From Paraburkholderia sp. BCC1884 (lineage in GTDB: Bacteria > Pseudomonadota > Gammaproteobacteria > Burkholderiales > Burkholderiaceae), in the NCBI RefSeq assembly GCF_900996225.1, contig NZ_CAAJGL010000068.1:1674001-1738000 (forward strand): a DNA stretch of 64,000 nucleotides, written 5' to 3'. The stretch's first letter is position 1; every line of letters begins with the position of its first letter. The translations under genes and the position numbers were made by a program. Below, one piece after another: positions 17,676 through 26,350 of the stretch. Below the pieces are notes generated by a model. It was not told where the DNA came from. It did not search any database and worked only from the letters and a program-made list of their open reading frames with translations.

Positions 17676-18323
17676 TTACGCAGTCGCGCTTGCCCGCGTC
17701 GACACGGCGTCATACCAGCGCTTGAGCGATTGCAACTCGACGGGTACTTGCAGATCGATCGCTTTCGCGGCGAAGTCGATCGTTACCAGCGCGGTGATGT
17801 CGGCCACCGAGAAACGATCGCCCGCGACAAACGCAGCCTCCTTCAGGCGCTCGTCCAGATCGGCCATGAAGTTGACGGCACGTTCCCGACTGCGTTCGAC
17901 CAGCGCGGGAATCTGCGCGTAATCGTGCGGCCCGGCGATTGCGCGATCCTTCAAACCCGGCGCGCGATTGCGGATTGCTTCCATCACCGCAGCGAAACCT
18001 TCCTGTTCCATGCGCCGGTCCCACATCGCGATCAGCGCCTTGTCTTTTGGCGTGACACCGAGCAGCGGCGTGTCCGGAAAGCGCTCTTCGACATAACGCT
18101 GGATCGCCGGCACTTCGCCGATCGAGGTGCCGTCTTCGATCACGAGCGTCGGTACGACGCGGCGGGGATTGATCGCGCGATAGGCTTCGCCATGCTGCTC
18201 GCCCTTGCCGAGATCGACGGCGACGAGCGGAACCGCCACGCCTTTTTCAGCGAGAAAAATCCGTACGCGTCGTGAATTCGGCGACGAAGCGCCGTGGTAC
18301 AGCTTCAATGTGTCGGCAGTCAT
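17676..18323 (-). CDS. Glutathione S-transferase
   Basis: 215 residues. The thioredoxin-like N-terminal domain (1-80) has the catalytic-region SSPNSRRVRIFLAEKG, the cis-Pro loop RRVVPTLVIEDG and the gamma-Glu site IGEVPAIQRYVE. The helical C-terminal domain has the N-capping box FSVADITALVTIDF. It conjugates glutathione to electrophiles. Last gene of the SDR-OYE-GST operon, 33 bases after the OYE, which points to detoxification of reactive carbonyl or enone compounds. Confidence 0.93.
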   Translation of the reverse strand: MTADTLKLYHGASSPNSRRVRIFLAEKGVAVPLVAVDLGKGEQHGEAYRAINPRRVVPTLVIEDGTSIGEVPAIQRYVEERFPDTPLLGVTPKDKALIAMWDRRMEQEGFAAVMEAIRNRAPGLKDRAIAGPHDYAQIPALVERSRERAVNFMADLDERLKEAAFVAGDRFSVADITALVTIDFAAKAIDLQVPVELQSLKRWYDAVSTRASATA

Positions 18324-18356
18324 GTCCTGATTCCTTTGAATGATATTGAGGGCGCG

Positions 18357-19475
18357 TCAAGCGACGGCACGTTCAGCTAAAGACGGAAAGTCGATATAGC
18401 CGCGCTCGTCACCGCCCCAGAAAGCGTCGCGGTTGTAATGGGCCAGCGCTTGTCCGAGCCGGAAGCGTTCGGGCAAGTCGGGATTCGACGAAAACCAGCG
18501 GCCGAAGGCCACGAGGTCCGCATCGCCACGCTGCAGGATCTGCTCGGCACCGTCGCGATCGAAACCACCCGCGGCGATGATCGGCCCGGTAAAGACCTTG
18601 CGCAAAAACGCGGATGCAACCGGTGCCTGACCTTCCGCCAGCGTTTCCGTACCCATCACACGAGGTTCGATCACGTGCAGATAGGCGAGGCCATACTCGT
18701 TCAGACAATGCGCGAAATAACCGAAAGTGGCTTCGGGATCGCTGTCCGAAATAGCGCCCCAGCGCCCGCTCGGCGAAACCCGCACGCCGACACGCTCGGC
18801 GCCCCACACGGAGGCGAACGCCTCGACTGCTTCCAAAGAGAAACGCGCGCGCTTTTCGCGCGTGCCGCCGTAGGCATCCGTGCGCTTGTTGGTGCCGTCC
18901 TGAAGAAAAGTGTCGGCGAGATAGCCGTTGGCGTTATGCAGTTCCACACCGTCGAAACCGGCATCCTTGGCGCGCGCCGCCGCTTCGTGCAGCGAGCGGA
19001 TCAACGCGGGAATCTCGTCGAGTTCGAGCGCGCGATGCGGTGAGTTCGGCACCCAGCCATTCTGCGTGAACACCGTGGTTTCATACGGCACCACCGACGG
19101 TGCGACCGGCGCGTTACCCCAACTCAGATCGACATGCGACTGGCGGCCGTCGTGGGCGATCTGCATGAAGATGTGCGCACCGCGCGCGTGGACTGCATCG
19201 GTGATCTTGCGCCATGCCGCGACGTGCTCGTCCGTATAGATGCCGGGCGCGCCGAGATAGCCGCGGCTGTCGTAAGACGGATGCGCGCTTTCGGTAATCA
19301 GCAGTCCGCCGTTCGAAGCCCGCTGACGGTAGTACTCGACCATCATCGCGCTGGGACTGTCGTCGGCTTCGGAGCGCAGCCGCGTCATGGGGGCGAGTAC
19401 GACCCGATGGTCGAGGGTCAGCGGACCCAGGCGAGCCGGCGACAGCAGTTTCAAGGATTCGTTAGATGCGTTCAT
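18357..19475 (-). CDS. Old Yellow Enzyme family alkene reductase
   Basis: 372 residues, FMN-binding TIM barrel, paralogue of the enzyme at 755-1870. Key segments: VLAPMTRLRS, FMQIAHDGRQSH, ELHNANGYLADTFL with the substrate-binding His and Asn, YGGTREKRARF and FGRWFSSNPDLPERF. It would reduce activated C=C bonds using NAD(P)H. Middle gene of the three-gene minus-strand operon (81 bases after the SDR gene, 33 before the GST). The His of the common LWHVGR motif reads IAHDGR here, as in NemA-like enzymes. Confidence 0.95.
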   Translation of the reverse strand: MNASNESLKLLSPARLGPLTLDHRVVLAPMTRLRSEADDSPSAMMVEYYRQRASNGGLLITESAHPSYDSRGYLGAPGIYTDEHVAAWRKITDAVHARGAHIFMQIAHDGRQSHVDLSWGNAPVAPSVVPYETTVFTQNGWVPNSPHRALELDEIPALIRSLHEAAARAKDAGFDGVELHNANGYLADTFLQDGTNKRTDAYGGTREKRARFSLEAVEAFASVWGAERVGVRVSPSGRWGAISDSDPEATFGYFAHCLNEYGLAYLHVIEPRVMGTETLAEGQAPVASAFLRKVFTGPIIAAGGFDRDGAEQILQRGDADLVAFGRWFSSNPDLPERFRLGQALAHYNRDAFWGGDERGYIDFPSLAERAVA

Positions 19476-19556
19476 GATCGACAGTGCCTTTTCCTGTTTT
19501 CAGATGTCCAGGGCGACGCCCAGGCGAATGCGATCGCCTGGGCGTCGAACCGCCGG

Positions 19557-20303
19557 TTAACCCGCGGTCTTGCCGCCGTCGACGGTCCAGATCTGGCCCG
19601 TCACGAACGACGCCGCGTCCGATGCGATGAACACGATGGCGCGCGCCACTTCGTCAGGTTTGCCGACACGGCCGAGCGGCACGCCGGCTGCCAGCGCGGC
19701 CTTGTTCTCCGGCGTGCCGGTAAAGCGGTCGAGCATGCCGGTGTCGGTCGGGCCGGGCGCCACGGCGTTCACGCGCACGCCGCTCGACGCGACTTCGAGT
19801 GCCGCCGACCTGGTCATGCCTTCCACGGCATGCTTGCTGCCGGCGTACACGGAGGCGTAGGCCGCGCCTTCATGGCCGTAGGTCGACGACACGTTCACCA
19901 CGCTGCCGCTCTTCTGCGCGGTCATCACACGCAGTTCGTGCTTCATGCTCAGCAACGTGCCGAGTACGTTGGTGTCGAACGTCGCGCTGTAGCTTTCGAC
20001 GGTCTGGCTGGTGATCGGGCCGGGCTGGCCTTCGGTGCCGGCGTTGTTCACCGCGATGTCGACGCGGCCAAAGCGCGCCACGGTCTGATCGACCAGATTG
20101 GCCACTTCTTCGTCGCGGCGTACGTCGGCCTGGATGAAGTGAGCGTCCGCGCCGAGTTCGCGCAGTTGCTTTTCGAGGGCCCGGCCTTCGGCTTCGCGGC
20201 GTCCCGAGACGACGAGACGGGCGCCGGTTTCAGCGAAGGCGAAAGCCGTTGCGCGGCCGATGCCGGTCAGTGCGCCGGTGATCAGAATAACGGGATGGCT
20301 CAT
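19557..20303 (-). CDS. SDR-family oxidoreductase
   Basis: 248 residues from ATG at 20303 with AGGAG eight bases ahead. Classical short-chain dehydrogenase: TGALTGIG cofactor loop at 9-16, NNAGTEG, the catalytic Ser in [12 protein letters not shown], and Tyr and Lys in [11 protein letters not shown] (YxxxK), ending with [14 protein letters not shown]. It interconverts an alcohol and a ketone with NAD(P). First gene of the SDR-OYE-GST operon. Confidence 0.95.
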   Translation of the reverse strand: MSHPVILITGALTGIGRATAFAFAETGARLVVSGRREAEGRALEKQLRELGADAHFIQADVRRDEEVANLVDQTVARFGRVDIAVNNAGTEGQPGPITSQTVESYSATFDTNVLGTLLSMKHELRVMTAQKSGSVVNVSSTYGHEGAAYASVYAGSKHAVEGMTRSAALEVASSGVRVNAVAPGPTDTGMLDRFTGTPENKAALAAGVPLGRVGKPDEVARAIVFIASDAASFVTGQIWTVDGGKTAG

Positions 20304-20627
20304 TTTCAACTCCTGCTCGGATATGTGTTTGCGGTATGGGGCCAAGCCGCTCGCGGCGTCTTCAGTATCTTGCGAGTTGCTTCAAATCGCTGCCTTGAAT
20401 GCAATTTAGTGGCTTATCGAGCAGAGTAAAAAGACTTAATAAGCTGGTGGGCATGCTTCATGGGCATGGAGGAAGGGCGTGAGCGAGGCGCAAATGGCAT
20501 GGCAGGAAGGGATTTGCGCCGGCGCAGGAATAAAACGGGCCAAGCGCCGGTTATGCCTCGTGAACGGAGTCGCCAAACCGCCGGATGACCCTGCGGTCCA
20601 GGTGCGACTCCTCATCGTGAGGTCAAC
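20304..20627. other. Divergent intergenic region
   Basis: 324 bases between the SDR operon and the phosphoesterase gene. The part near 20395-20445 is A/T-rich and probably carries the SDR promoter. An open frame at 20479-20778 on the plus strand has no family resemblance and overlaps the phosphoesterase gene, so I do not call it. Confidence 0.4.
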
Positions 20628-21569
20628 ATGTCATCCGCTCATTCATTCGACGCGTCGCGGCGCGGCGCACTCAAATGTCTTGCGTTCGGTGGCGTCGGTA
20701 CGGTGTTCATGCTGGCGGGAGGCATTCTCACGCCGATGGAACTCGCGCTCGCCGCCGATGCAAAGTCGGTTCCGGTAAAAGGCACGCCGCTCTTTCTGCA
20801 GATCAGCGACTCGCACATCGGCTTCAACAAGGAAGCCAATCCGGACGTGGCGGGCACGCTGAAACAGACGATCGACTTCGTCAATGCGATGCCGGTCAAG
20901 CCTGCGCTCACCCTCCACACGGGCGACATCACGCATCTGTCGAAAGCCTCGGAGTTCGACCTCGCGGCCCAGTTGTTGGCCGGACTCGACATCACGGAAC
21001 TGCATACCGTGCCCGGCGAACACGACGTGACGGACGGCCCGGGCACGGAGTACTTCAGCCGCTTCGGCAAAGCATCGGATAACAAGGGCTATTACAGCTT
21101 CGATCACCAGGGCGTGCATTTCGTCGCGCTCGTCAACGTCATGCATTTCAAGCCGAACGGTCTGGGCGGCCTGGGCGACGAGCAACTCGCCTGGCTGGAC
21201 AACGACCTGAAAGGCCGCTCCTCGAGCACGCCGATCGTGGTGTTCGCGCACATGCCGATGTGGACGATCTACGAACCGTGGGGCTGGGGCACCGGCGACG
21301 CCGGCCAGGCCATGAGCTATCTGCAGCGCTTCGGCTCCGTGACGGTGCTCAACGGCCACATCCATCAGATCGTCTCGAAGGTGGAAGGCAACATCACCTT
21401 TCACACCGCGCGCTCGACGGCCTACCCCCAGCCGACGGCAGGCAATGGCAGCGGCCCCGGGCCCTTGAAGGTCGCAAGCGACGAGCTGCCCAGGATGCTC
21501 GGCGTGACGAGCATCAAGATCGCGCAGCATCCACTCAGGGCGACGCTGGCCGATACCACGCTGGTTTGA
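20628..21569 (+). CDS. Exported calcineurin-like metallophosphoesterase
   Basis: 313 residues. The N-terminus (SRRGALKCLAFGGVGTVFML) looks like a Tat signal. Metal-binding blocks follow: DSHIGF, LHTGDITH, GEHDVTDG, FAHMP and NGHIHQ. The third block usually reads GNHD/E; here the Asn is replaced by Glu, which alters one metal or phosphate contact. The cupredoxin gene follows 35 bases later on the same strand, so both act outside the cytoplasm and are likely co-expressed. Substrate not identifiable. Confidence 0.87.
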   Translation: MSSAHSFDASRRGALKCLAFGGVGTVFMLAGGILTPMELALAADAKSVPVKGTPLFLQISDSHIGFNKEANPDVAGTLKQTIDFVNAMPVKPALTLHTGDITHLSKASEFDLAAQLLAGLDITELHTVPGEHDVTDGPGTEYFSRFGKASDNKGYYSFDHQGVHFVALVNVMHFKPNGLGGLGDEQLAWLDNDLKGRSSSTPIVVFAHMPMWTIYEPWGWGTGDAGQAMSYLQRFGSVTVLNGHIHQIVSKVEGNITFHTARSTAYPQPTAGNGSGPGPLKVASDELPRMLGVTSIKIAQHPLRATLADTTLV

Positions 21570-21604
21570 ACGTCGTCATTTTTTATTTTCGCAGGAGATC
21601 AGTT

Positions 21605-21949
21605 ATGCAAAGCAATCGCATTCGCCGCGTGGTGTTCTTCGTGCTCGGCAGGTCGGTGTTGTTCGCGGCCTCGGCTGGGCTGAACCTGACGCATGCCGAG
21701 ACGTCCGGTGCCGTGATCATCAAGGATTTCATGTTCTCGCCGATGGCGCTCACCATCCGCGCGGGCTCGACGGTTACCTGGAAGAACATGGATGGCGAGC
21801 CGCATACGGTGGTCAACGACGCCGGCATGTTCCGCTCGGCCGCACTCGATCAGAACGACACCTATCAGTACAAGTTCGACAAGCCGGGTGTTTACAAGGT
21901 CTTTTGCGGCATTCATCCGAACATGAAGGAGACCATCACGGTGCAGTAG
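21605..21949 (+). CDS. Periplasmic cupredoxin (blue copper protein)
   Basis: 114 residues with a signal peptide (RVVFFVLGRSVLFAASAGLN) and a single plastocyanin/azurin-like domain. Type-1 copper ligands are visible: His in GEPHTVV, Cys, His and Met in VFCGIHPNM. CAGGAG lies shortly before the ATG. It would carry electrons or bind copper in the periplasm. Placed directly after the phosphoesterase, which suggests a joint role. Confidence 0.92.
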   Translation: MQSNRIRRVVFFVLGRSVLFAASAGLNLTHAETSGAVIIKDFMFSPMALTIRAGSTVTWKNMDGEPHTVVNDAGMFRSAALDQNDTYQYKFDKPGVYKVFCGIHPNMKETITVQ

Positions 21950-22391
21950 GCGAATCGGGCGGGGGTTCTGTCGCCGGCGCAACTTCTCCATGTGCGGCGG
22001 CGGCGGTTGCGCCATTTCATGAAGGGCGTTTCAAGCGCTGCCGCACGACGCAGCAGTGCCTCATCAATAGGCCTGTTTGTTGCGTACTGGAAGACTGCTG
22101 TTTCGTCGCCTTGCGCACGTCATCGTCTCCTGTGCCTGTCGTGGCGGGGCGAGCCGTCCCGCCGTCGCGCTGGCGCGGCTGGTTCGGGCTTGAATCTTTT
22201 ACCTGTCGGCGCGGGCACGGAAACGCGCGATGCGGGCATCGTTTAAAGCATTTAAAGCAAAGCATCCTGATGTTGTCGTCCGCCGGATGACGGGGTTACA
22301 TTGTGCGAGTAACGCTTGCATCGATCGGGTCGAAATCGTGTGATCAAAGTCCGGCGTGGCGTCGGACAGAAGGATTCCGGAGCGTGTTGCG
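21950..22391. other. Intergenic, no gene recognised
   Basis: 442 bases. A short direct repeat (TTTAAAGCATTTAAAGCAAAG) lies near 22241-22261. Small open frames on both strands show no family resemblance and no consistent ribosome site. Confidence 0.4.
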
Positions 22392-23213
22392 ATGTTCAAC
22401 GATACCGATGTGCCTCATTCCATAGCAGAGAGCCCAGGCAGCGGCTTCGGGACAGGTTTCGAAGCAGGGCTCGACGACCAGGCGCCGCAGGCGGTTGCCG
22501 CACCGCCGCGCTTCGGACGTCTCGCGCTGTGCGTAGCGGCGGCGAGCGCGCTAGCGCTCGGTGTGGTGGGCACGGTGGCGTACGGCATCTGGTTCAATCA
22601 CGATCAGCAGGCTTACGCCGAGGCCATGACGGGCGCCCGGCAAGCGCTGGGCGTGGCGGGTGCATCGGCAGCGGTGACTGCGGTCGCGGCTGTCGCAACC
22701 GTCCCGGCGAAGGTGGCCGTGCCGGTCGCGGTGGTCGCGCCGCAGGCCGTTAGCCCTGGCTTCACCGCCTCCTCGCCGCGTGCTGCCGCGTTCTCGCAAT
22801 CCTCTCCATCCTCCCGGTCCTCGGCAATCCTGACGGCCGCGCCCGCAACGCTGACGTCGTCCGGTGAGGAAGGCGCGAAGCAGGCCGTCTGGGCCGGCGA
22901 GGTCAAACGTGCTGCGCCGGATGCAGCGTCGGCTGGCAACCCGCCATCCAGTGTCGCCGATGCAGCACCGGCCGCGCCCGCGGGCGCTACGCTCCCGGCC
23001 CATTCGACCCGCCAGCAACAACTCGCCGCGAACCGCCAGAGCAAGGACTGGCGAAGCGCGCAACAGGAGCGTCGCGCGAGCGCCGCCAACGCACGCCATA
23101 AGGGCAGCCTGTTTGCCCGCATGAGCCAGTTCTTCCGACGCGTCAACTACCGGCAACACGACGGCGGCAGTGGCAATGGGAGCCAGCAGCAAGACGTCTA
23201 CTCCCATCCTTGA
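22392..23213 (+). CDS. Ala/Ser-rich single-pass membrane protein, function unknown
   Basis: 273 residues from ATG 22392 (GGAG nine bases ahead); an in-frame GTG at 22356 is an alternative. A hydrophobic segment at about 50-72 (LALCVAAASALALGVVGTVA) anchors it. The long following part is Ala/Val/Ser/Pro-rich and probably disordered in the periplasm, and the last 40 residues are basic (RKGSLFARMSQFFRR-like). I recognise no domain. It overlaps or abuts the diguanylate cyclase gene, so the two are probably co-transcribed. Confidence 0.6.
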   Translation: MFNDTDVPHSIAESPGSGFGTGFEAGLDDQAPQAVAAPPRFGRLALCVAAASALALGVVGTVAYGIWFNHDQQAYAEAMTGARQALGVAGASAAVTAVAAVATVPAKVAVPVAVVAPQAVSPGFTASSPRAAAFSQSSPSSRSSAILTAAPATLTSSGEEGAKQAVWAGEVKRAAPDAASAGNPPSSVADAAPAAPAGATLPAHSTRQQQLAANRQSKDWRSAQQERRASAANARHKGSLFARMSQFFRRVNYRQHDGGSGNGSQQQDVYSHP

Positions 23214-23241
23214 GCGGCGGCCCGCACGGCGCGCTCCACGC

Positions 23242-24348
23242 ATGCGTGCGAAAACTCCACGCTTTACTGCCGGCCCGGCGACGGTGGCCGTCGCCTCACT
23301 CGTCTGCCTTCTGATCAGCCTGCTGTACCTCGCCTTGCAGGTCCGCACGGTATTTTCCGATCAGTTGAAGCAGGAATACACGGGGCTCGTGCTCGAAGCC
23401 ATCGAACGCGCCGCGAGCGCGCGCGATCAGGTCGACGTCTGGCAGCACACGGCAAGCGACGCCGGAACACGCGACACCGCAACGCGCAACGCCGGCTACC
23501 AGCAGGCGCGCGTCGAACTCGCGCAACGGATCGCTTCGTTGACGGCATTGGTCAATGCCAGTCCGTTTGCCGCGCCGCGCATCGCGCCGTCTGCCTCGAA
23601 TAGCGACGCCGATCTGAATCAGACCGACAGGTTGCTCGGCAGCGCCTCACGCTATTGGCGCGCGCAACGCGACGCCGCCAGCGCCGACGTGCGCGTGCGC
23701 ATCACGCATGTCGCGCGCACGCTGATCGCGATCGCGGCGCTGCTTTTCTGCATGCTGTTCACCGCGCTGGGCATGTACGCCAGGCGCAATCGCCTGCTCG
23801 CGGGGCAGTCGCACGAGTTCGAGCGCGCGGCCCTGCACGATCCGATGACCGGTCTGGCAAACCGTCGCAAGCTATTCGCCAGTCTCGAAGACGCGGCGCG
23901 TCAAAGGCACGACGCCGCTGCGGCGCACAAGCTCGCCGTGCTGTACGTCGATCTGGATGGGTTCAAGCAGGTGAACGACTCGCTCGGGCACCGTGTCGGT
24001 GACGAGTTTCTGGTCTCGGTGTCGCGGCGCTTTCGCGAATCGGTGCGCAAGGGCGATCTCGTCGCACGGATCGGTGGCGACGAATTCGCGGTGCTGGTGC
24101 GCGAGTTTGCCAATGCCGAGGAGTTGGCCGAGATCGCTCGCCGTCTGATTGCGTGCGTGGTTCATGTCGACGAGCAGATGAGCCTCGGCCTGGTGCGTGC
24201 GAGCATCGGCATCGCGAGCTTTCCGGATCTCGTCGACGATTGCCGCCGTCTGGTCGCCGCAGCCGACGACGCGATGTATCAGGTCAAACGCAGCGGCAAG
24301 AACGGCTATGCCTTCGTGACCGGGTCACGCCGACCGGCCGCGCTATGA
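23242..24348 (+). CDS. Membrane-bound diguanylate cyclase (GGDEF)
   Basis: Makes cyclic-di-GMP from two GTP. Two hydrophobic segments (about 13-37 and 155-178) bracket a periplasmic sensor region of about 115 residues with no recognised fold. The GGDEF domain begins at [14 protein letters not shown], continues with [20 protein letters not shown], and has an intact [11 protein letters not shown] at about 275-285. The inhibitory I-site RKGD sits five residues before GGDEF, so product feedback is expected. The start is uncertain: the frame is open to 23170, overlapping the previous gene, and ATGs lie at 23176 and 23242; I give the one just before the first helix. No EAL domain. Confidence 0.92.
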   Translation: MRAKTPRFTAGPATVAVASLVCLLISLLYLALQVRTVFSDQLKQEYTGLVLEAIERAASARDQVDVWQHTASDAGTRDTATRNAGYQQARVELAQRIASLTALVNASPFAAPRIAPSASNSDADLNQTDRLLGSASRYWRAQRDAASADVRVRITHVARTLIAIAALLFCMLFTALGMYARRNRLLAGQSHEFERAALHDPMTGLANRRKLFASLEDAARQRHDAAAAHKLAVLYVDLDGFKQVNDSLGHRVGDEFLVSVSRRFRESVRKGDLVARIGGDEFAVLVREFANAEELAEIARRLIACVVHVDEQMSLGLVRASIGIASFPDLVDDCRRLVAAADDAMYQVKRSGKNGYAFVTGSRRPAAL

Positions 24349-24540
24349 CGCGGCCGTGTCGGCCACGCTGGCAGGCAGCGTCGCGCTGCGTTGCGCAAGT
24401 CCGTCGATGATCTGTTGACGACGCTCGTCGCTCGCGGCTTTCCATTCGCGAATCTCGTCGCGGGTGCGCAAACAGCCGACGCAGAAGCCTGAATTGCCGT
24501 CGATGCGGCAGATGTCGATGCAGGGGGATTGAATAGGCAT
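24343..24540 (-). CDS. DUF1289 small cysteine protein
   Basis: 65 residues with the DUF1289 pattern: [19 protein letters not shown], then [14 protein letters not shown], four regularly spaced cysteines likely to bind a metal. Function unknown. Its stop overlaps that of the diguanylate cyclase by six bases on the opposite strand. Confidence 0.9.
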   Translation of the reverse strand: MPIQSPCIDICRIDGNSGFCVGCLRTRDEIREWKAASDERRQQIIDGLAQRSATLPASVADTAAS

Positions 24541-24702
24541 GCCGGGATTGTAGCGTGCCGGTGTGCTGTGTCACGCGCAAGGCGGCGTCGCGACGCCGCG
24601 CACGCGCCGCTTTGATTCGTGTTAAAAATTCCACGCGCGCCACGGCAAGAGTTTGTGTCGGCGAGCGCCATCGTCCGGGCCCATTCGCAGCGGAAGGTTT
24701 CA

Positions 24703-25569
24703 ATGTCCAATTATTCGTCGATGCACGTCGTCGCTGTCCCGAGCCGTTCACGGTGGGCCGTTGCGCTTTGCTCGGTTCTGCTGGCTGGGCTGGCTGCCTG
24801 TGCGCCGGTGGCCCCGGCGGTGAACCCGGCCGCCGCTCAGCCGGCCAGCGCCGGCCTGGCGAGCACCGCCGCGCCGCAGCTTGCCGCGCCCGGTCCCGCC
24901 GCGCGCGCCGCCGACGGGCCGTTGGCGGTGCCCCCCAATCTTCTGCCGCTGACGCGGCCTGCCGGCCAGAAGCGTCTGACGATGGCGGCCTCCAGCCAGT
25001 CGTACTGGCCGCTTTCGCAATATTTCGAAACTCAGCGCAATCAGGCGTATTGCTCGGTAGCGACCTCGGTGATGGCGCTCAACGCGCTGGGCATCCGCCG
25101 GCCCGAGTCGAGTCTGTATCCCGACTTCCCGTTTTACTCGCAGGAGGATTTTTTCCGCTCGATCGATCCGCAGGTGGCGAATGCCGCGCAGGTTTCGCGC
25201 GAAGGCATGACGCTCGACCAGCTTGACGCTGCGCTGAAGGCCTTTCCCATCGACGTGCGGAAGTACCATGCCGCCGACCTGACGCTCGGCCAGTTCCGCG
25301 ATCTGATCCGCCAGACCACGGCGCACGGCGACCGCTTCGCGCTGTTGAATTTCCGGCGCGTCGAGATTGGCGAGGAGGGCGGCGGTCACTGGTCGCCGCT
25401 GGCAGCCTATGACAGCGCCAGCGACAGCGCCTTGCTGATGGACGTGGCGCGCTACAAATATCCGGCCGTCTGGGTGCCGGTTGCGCAGCTCTACGCGGCC
25501 GCGCTGGCGGTCGATAACGTGAGCGGACTGTCGCGCGGCGTCGTGATTATCAGCAGGCGGTCGAACTGA
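24703..25569 (+). CDS. Phytochelatin-synthase-like lipoprotein (papain-like peptidase)
   Basis: 288 residues from ATG 24703 (GGAAGG ahead). Lipoprotein signal with lipobox GLAAC (Cys33), then a Pro/Ala linker to about 80. The catalytic domain matches the bacterial half-size phytochelatin synthases: Cys117 in NQAYCSVATSVMALNAL, His229 in GGHWSPLAAYD and Asp247 in LLMDVARYKYP. Such proteins cleave the Gly from glutathione and rarely make phytochelatins. Membrane anchoring would put it in the periplasm. It is flanked by a GST gene, another glutathione enzyme, on the opposite strand. Confidence 0.9.
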   Translation: MSNYSSMHVVAVPSRSRWAVALCSVLLAGLAACAPVAPAVNPAAAQPASAGLASTAAPQLAAPGPAARAADGPLAVPPNLLPLTRPAGQKRLTMAASSQSYWPLSQYFETQRNQAYCSVATSVMALNALGIRRPESSLYPDFPFYSQEDFFRSIDPQVANAAQVSREGMTLDQLDAALKAFPIDVRKYHAADLTLGQFRDLIRQTTAHGDRFALLNFRRVEIGEEGGGHWSPLAAYDSASDSALLMDVARYKYPAVWVPVAQLYAAALAVDNVSGLSRGVVIISRRSN

Positions 25570-25578
25570 CGCGGGCGC

Positions 25579-26250
25579 TCAATCGTCGGCGTTGCGCCAT
25601 TCGGTGAGTCCTTCACGCGCATTCAATTCGATGAACGACGGGCGGGCCCGCAAGCGGCGCACGTAATCCGCGAGATGCGGCCAGTCCCTCATCACGGGGC
25701 GCGGCATGTTGCGGCTCCAGCGCATCGTCACCACCGCGAGCAGGTCGACGGTGCTGAGCTTGCCGCCGATCAGATAGTCGCTGCCCGCGTGCGCGAGCCG
25801 TGCGTCGAGCAGGTCCCACGCCGCTTCGAGGCGGCGTCTTGCGAGCGCACGTACCCATTCGGCGCCGATGGGATCACCGTCCACATCCGCGTAAAACCAG
25901 TCGCGCATGGCGGGCAACACCGTGTTGGCGAGGTAGACCATCATCTCGAACCAGGCGGCGCGTTCCGGCGAACCTGCTTCGGGCGCGAGCGCGAGCTCGG
26001 GATGGCGTTCGGCCAGCAGCATCATCAGTGCGGTCGATTCGTGGCGCGGCGTGCCGTCGACGATCAGTGTCGGCACGCGGCCCGATGGATTGAGGCGCAA
26101 ATACTCGGGATCGTGTTGCGCACCGGCGTCGATATCGATGAGCCGTGCCTCGAATGCCACGTCCATTTCGAGCAGCATCCAGTGCACGGCCATGCTGGCC
26201 GCGCCCGGCGAGTAGTAGAGAAGGTAGGGCTGTGAATCGCTCGGCGTCAT
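25579..26250 (-). CDS. Glutathione S-transferase
   Basis: 223 residues. N-terminal domain with LLYYSPGAASMAVHWMLLEM, cis-Pro loop GRVPTLIVDG and HESTALMMLLAERHP. C-terminal helical domain with the capping motif LSTVDLLAVVTMRW. Layout resembles the GstA-like or beta-class enzymes of proteobacteria. Convergent, with nine bases between its stop and that of the phytochelatin-synthase-like gene. Substrate unknown. Confidence 0.92.
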   Translation of the reverse strand: MTPSDSQPYLLYYSPGAASMAVHWMLLEMDVAFEARLIDIDAGAQHDPEYLRLNPSGRVPTLIVDGTPRHESTALMMLLAERHPELALAPEAGSPERAAWFEMMVYLANTVLPAMRDWFYADVDGDPIGAEWVRALARRRLEAAWDLLDARLAHAGSDYLIGGKLSTVDLLAVVTMRWSRNMPRPVMRDWPHLADYVRRLRARPSFIELNAREGLTEWRNADD

Positions 26251-26350
26251 CGCTGAAAGGCCTGAGTGGAAAGACCCCGGGGGAGTCGGGCGCTCAGTCT
26301 AACCCTGAACGCGGCGCCCACTCCACTCCTTCAGCAGCGCTTCGTTACGG

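Noticed and set aside
20479..20778. 99-codon plus-strand frame before the phosphoesterase
   Set aside because: Overlaps the better-supported phosphoesterase gene in another frame and has no recognisable protein pattern.
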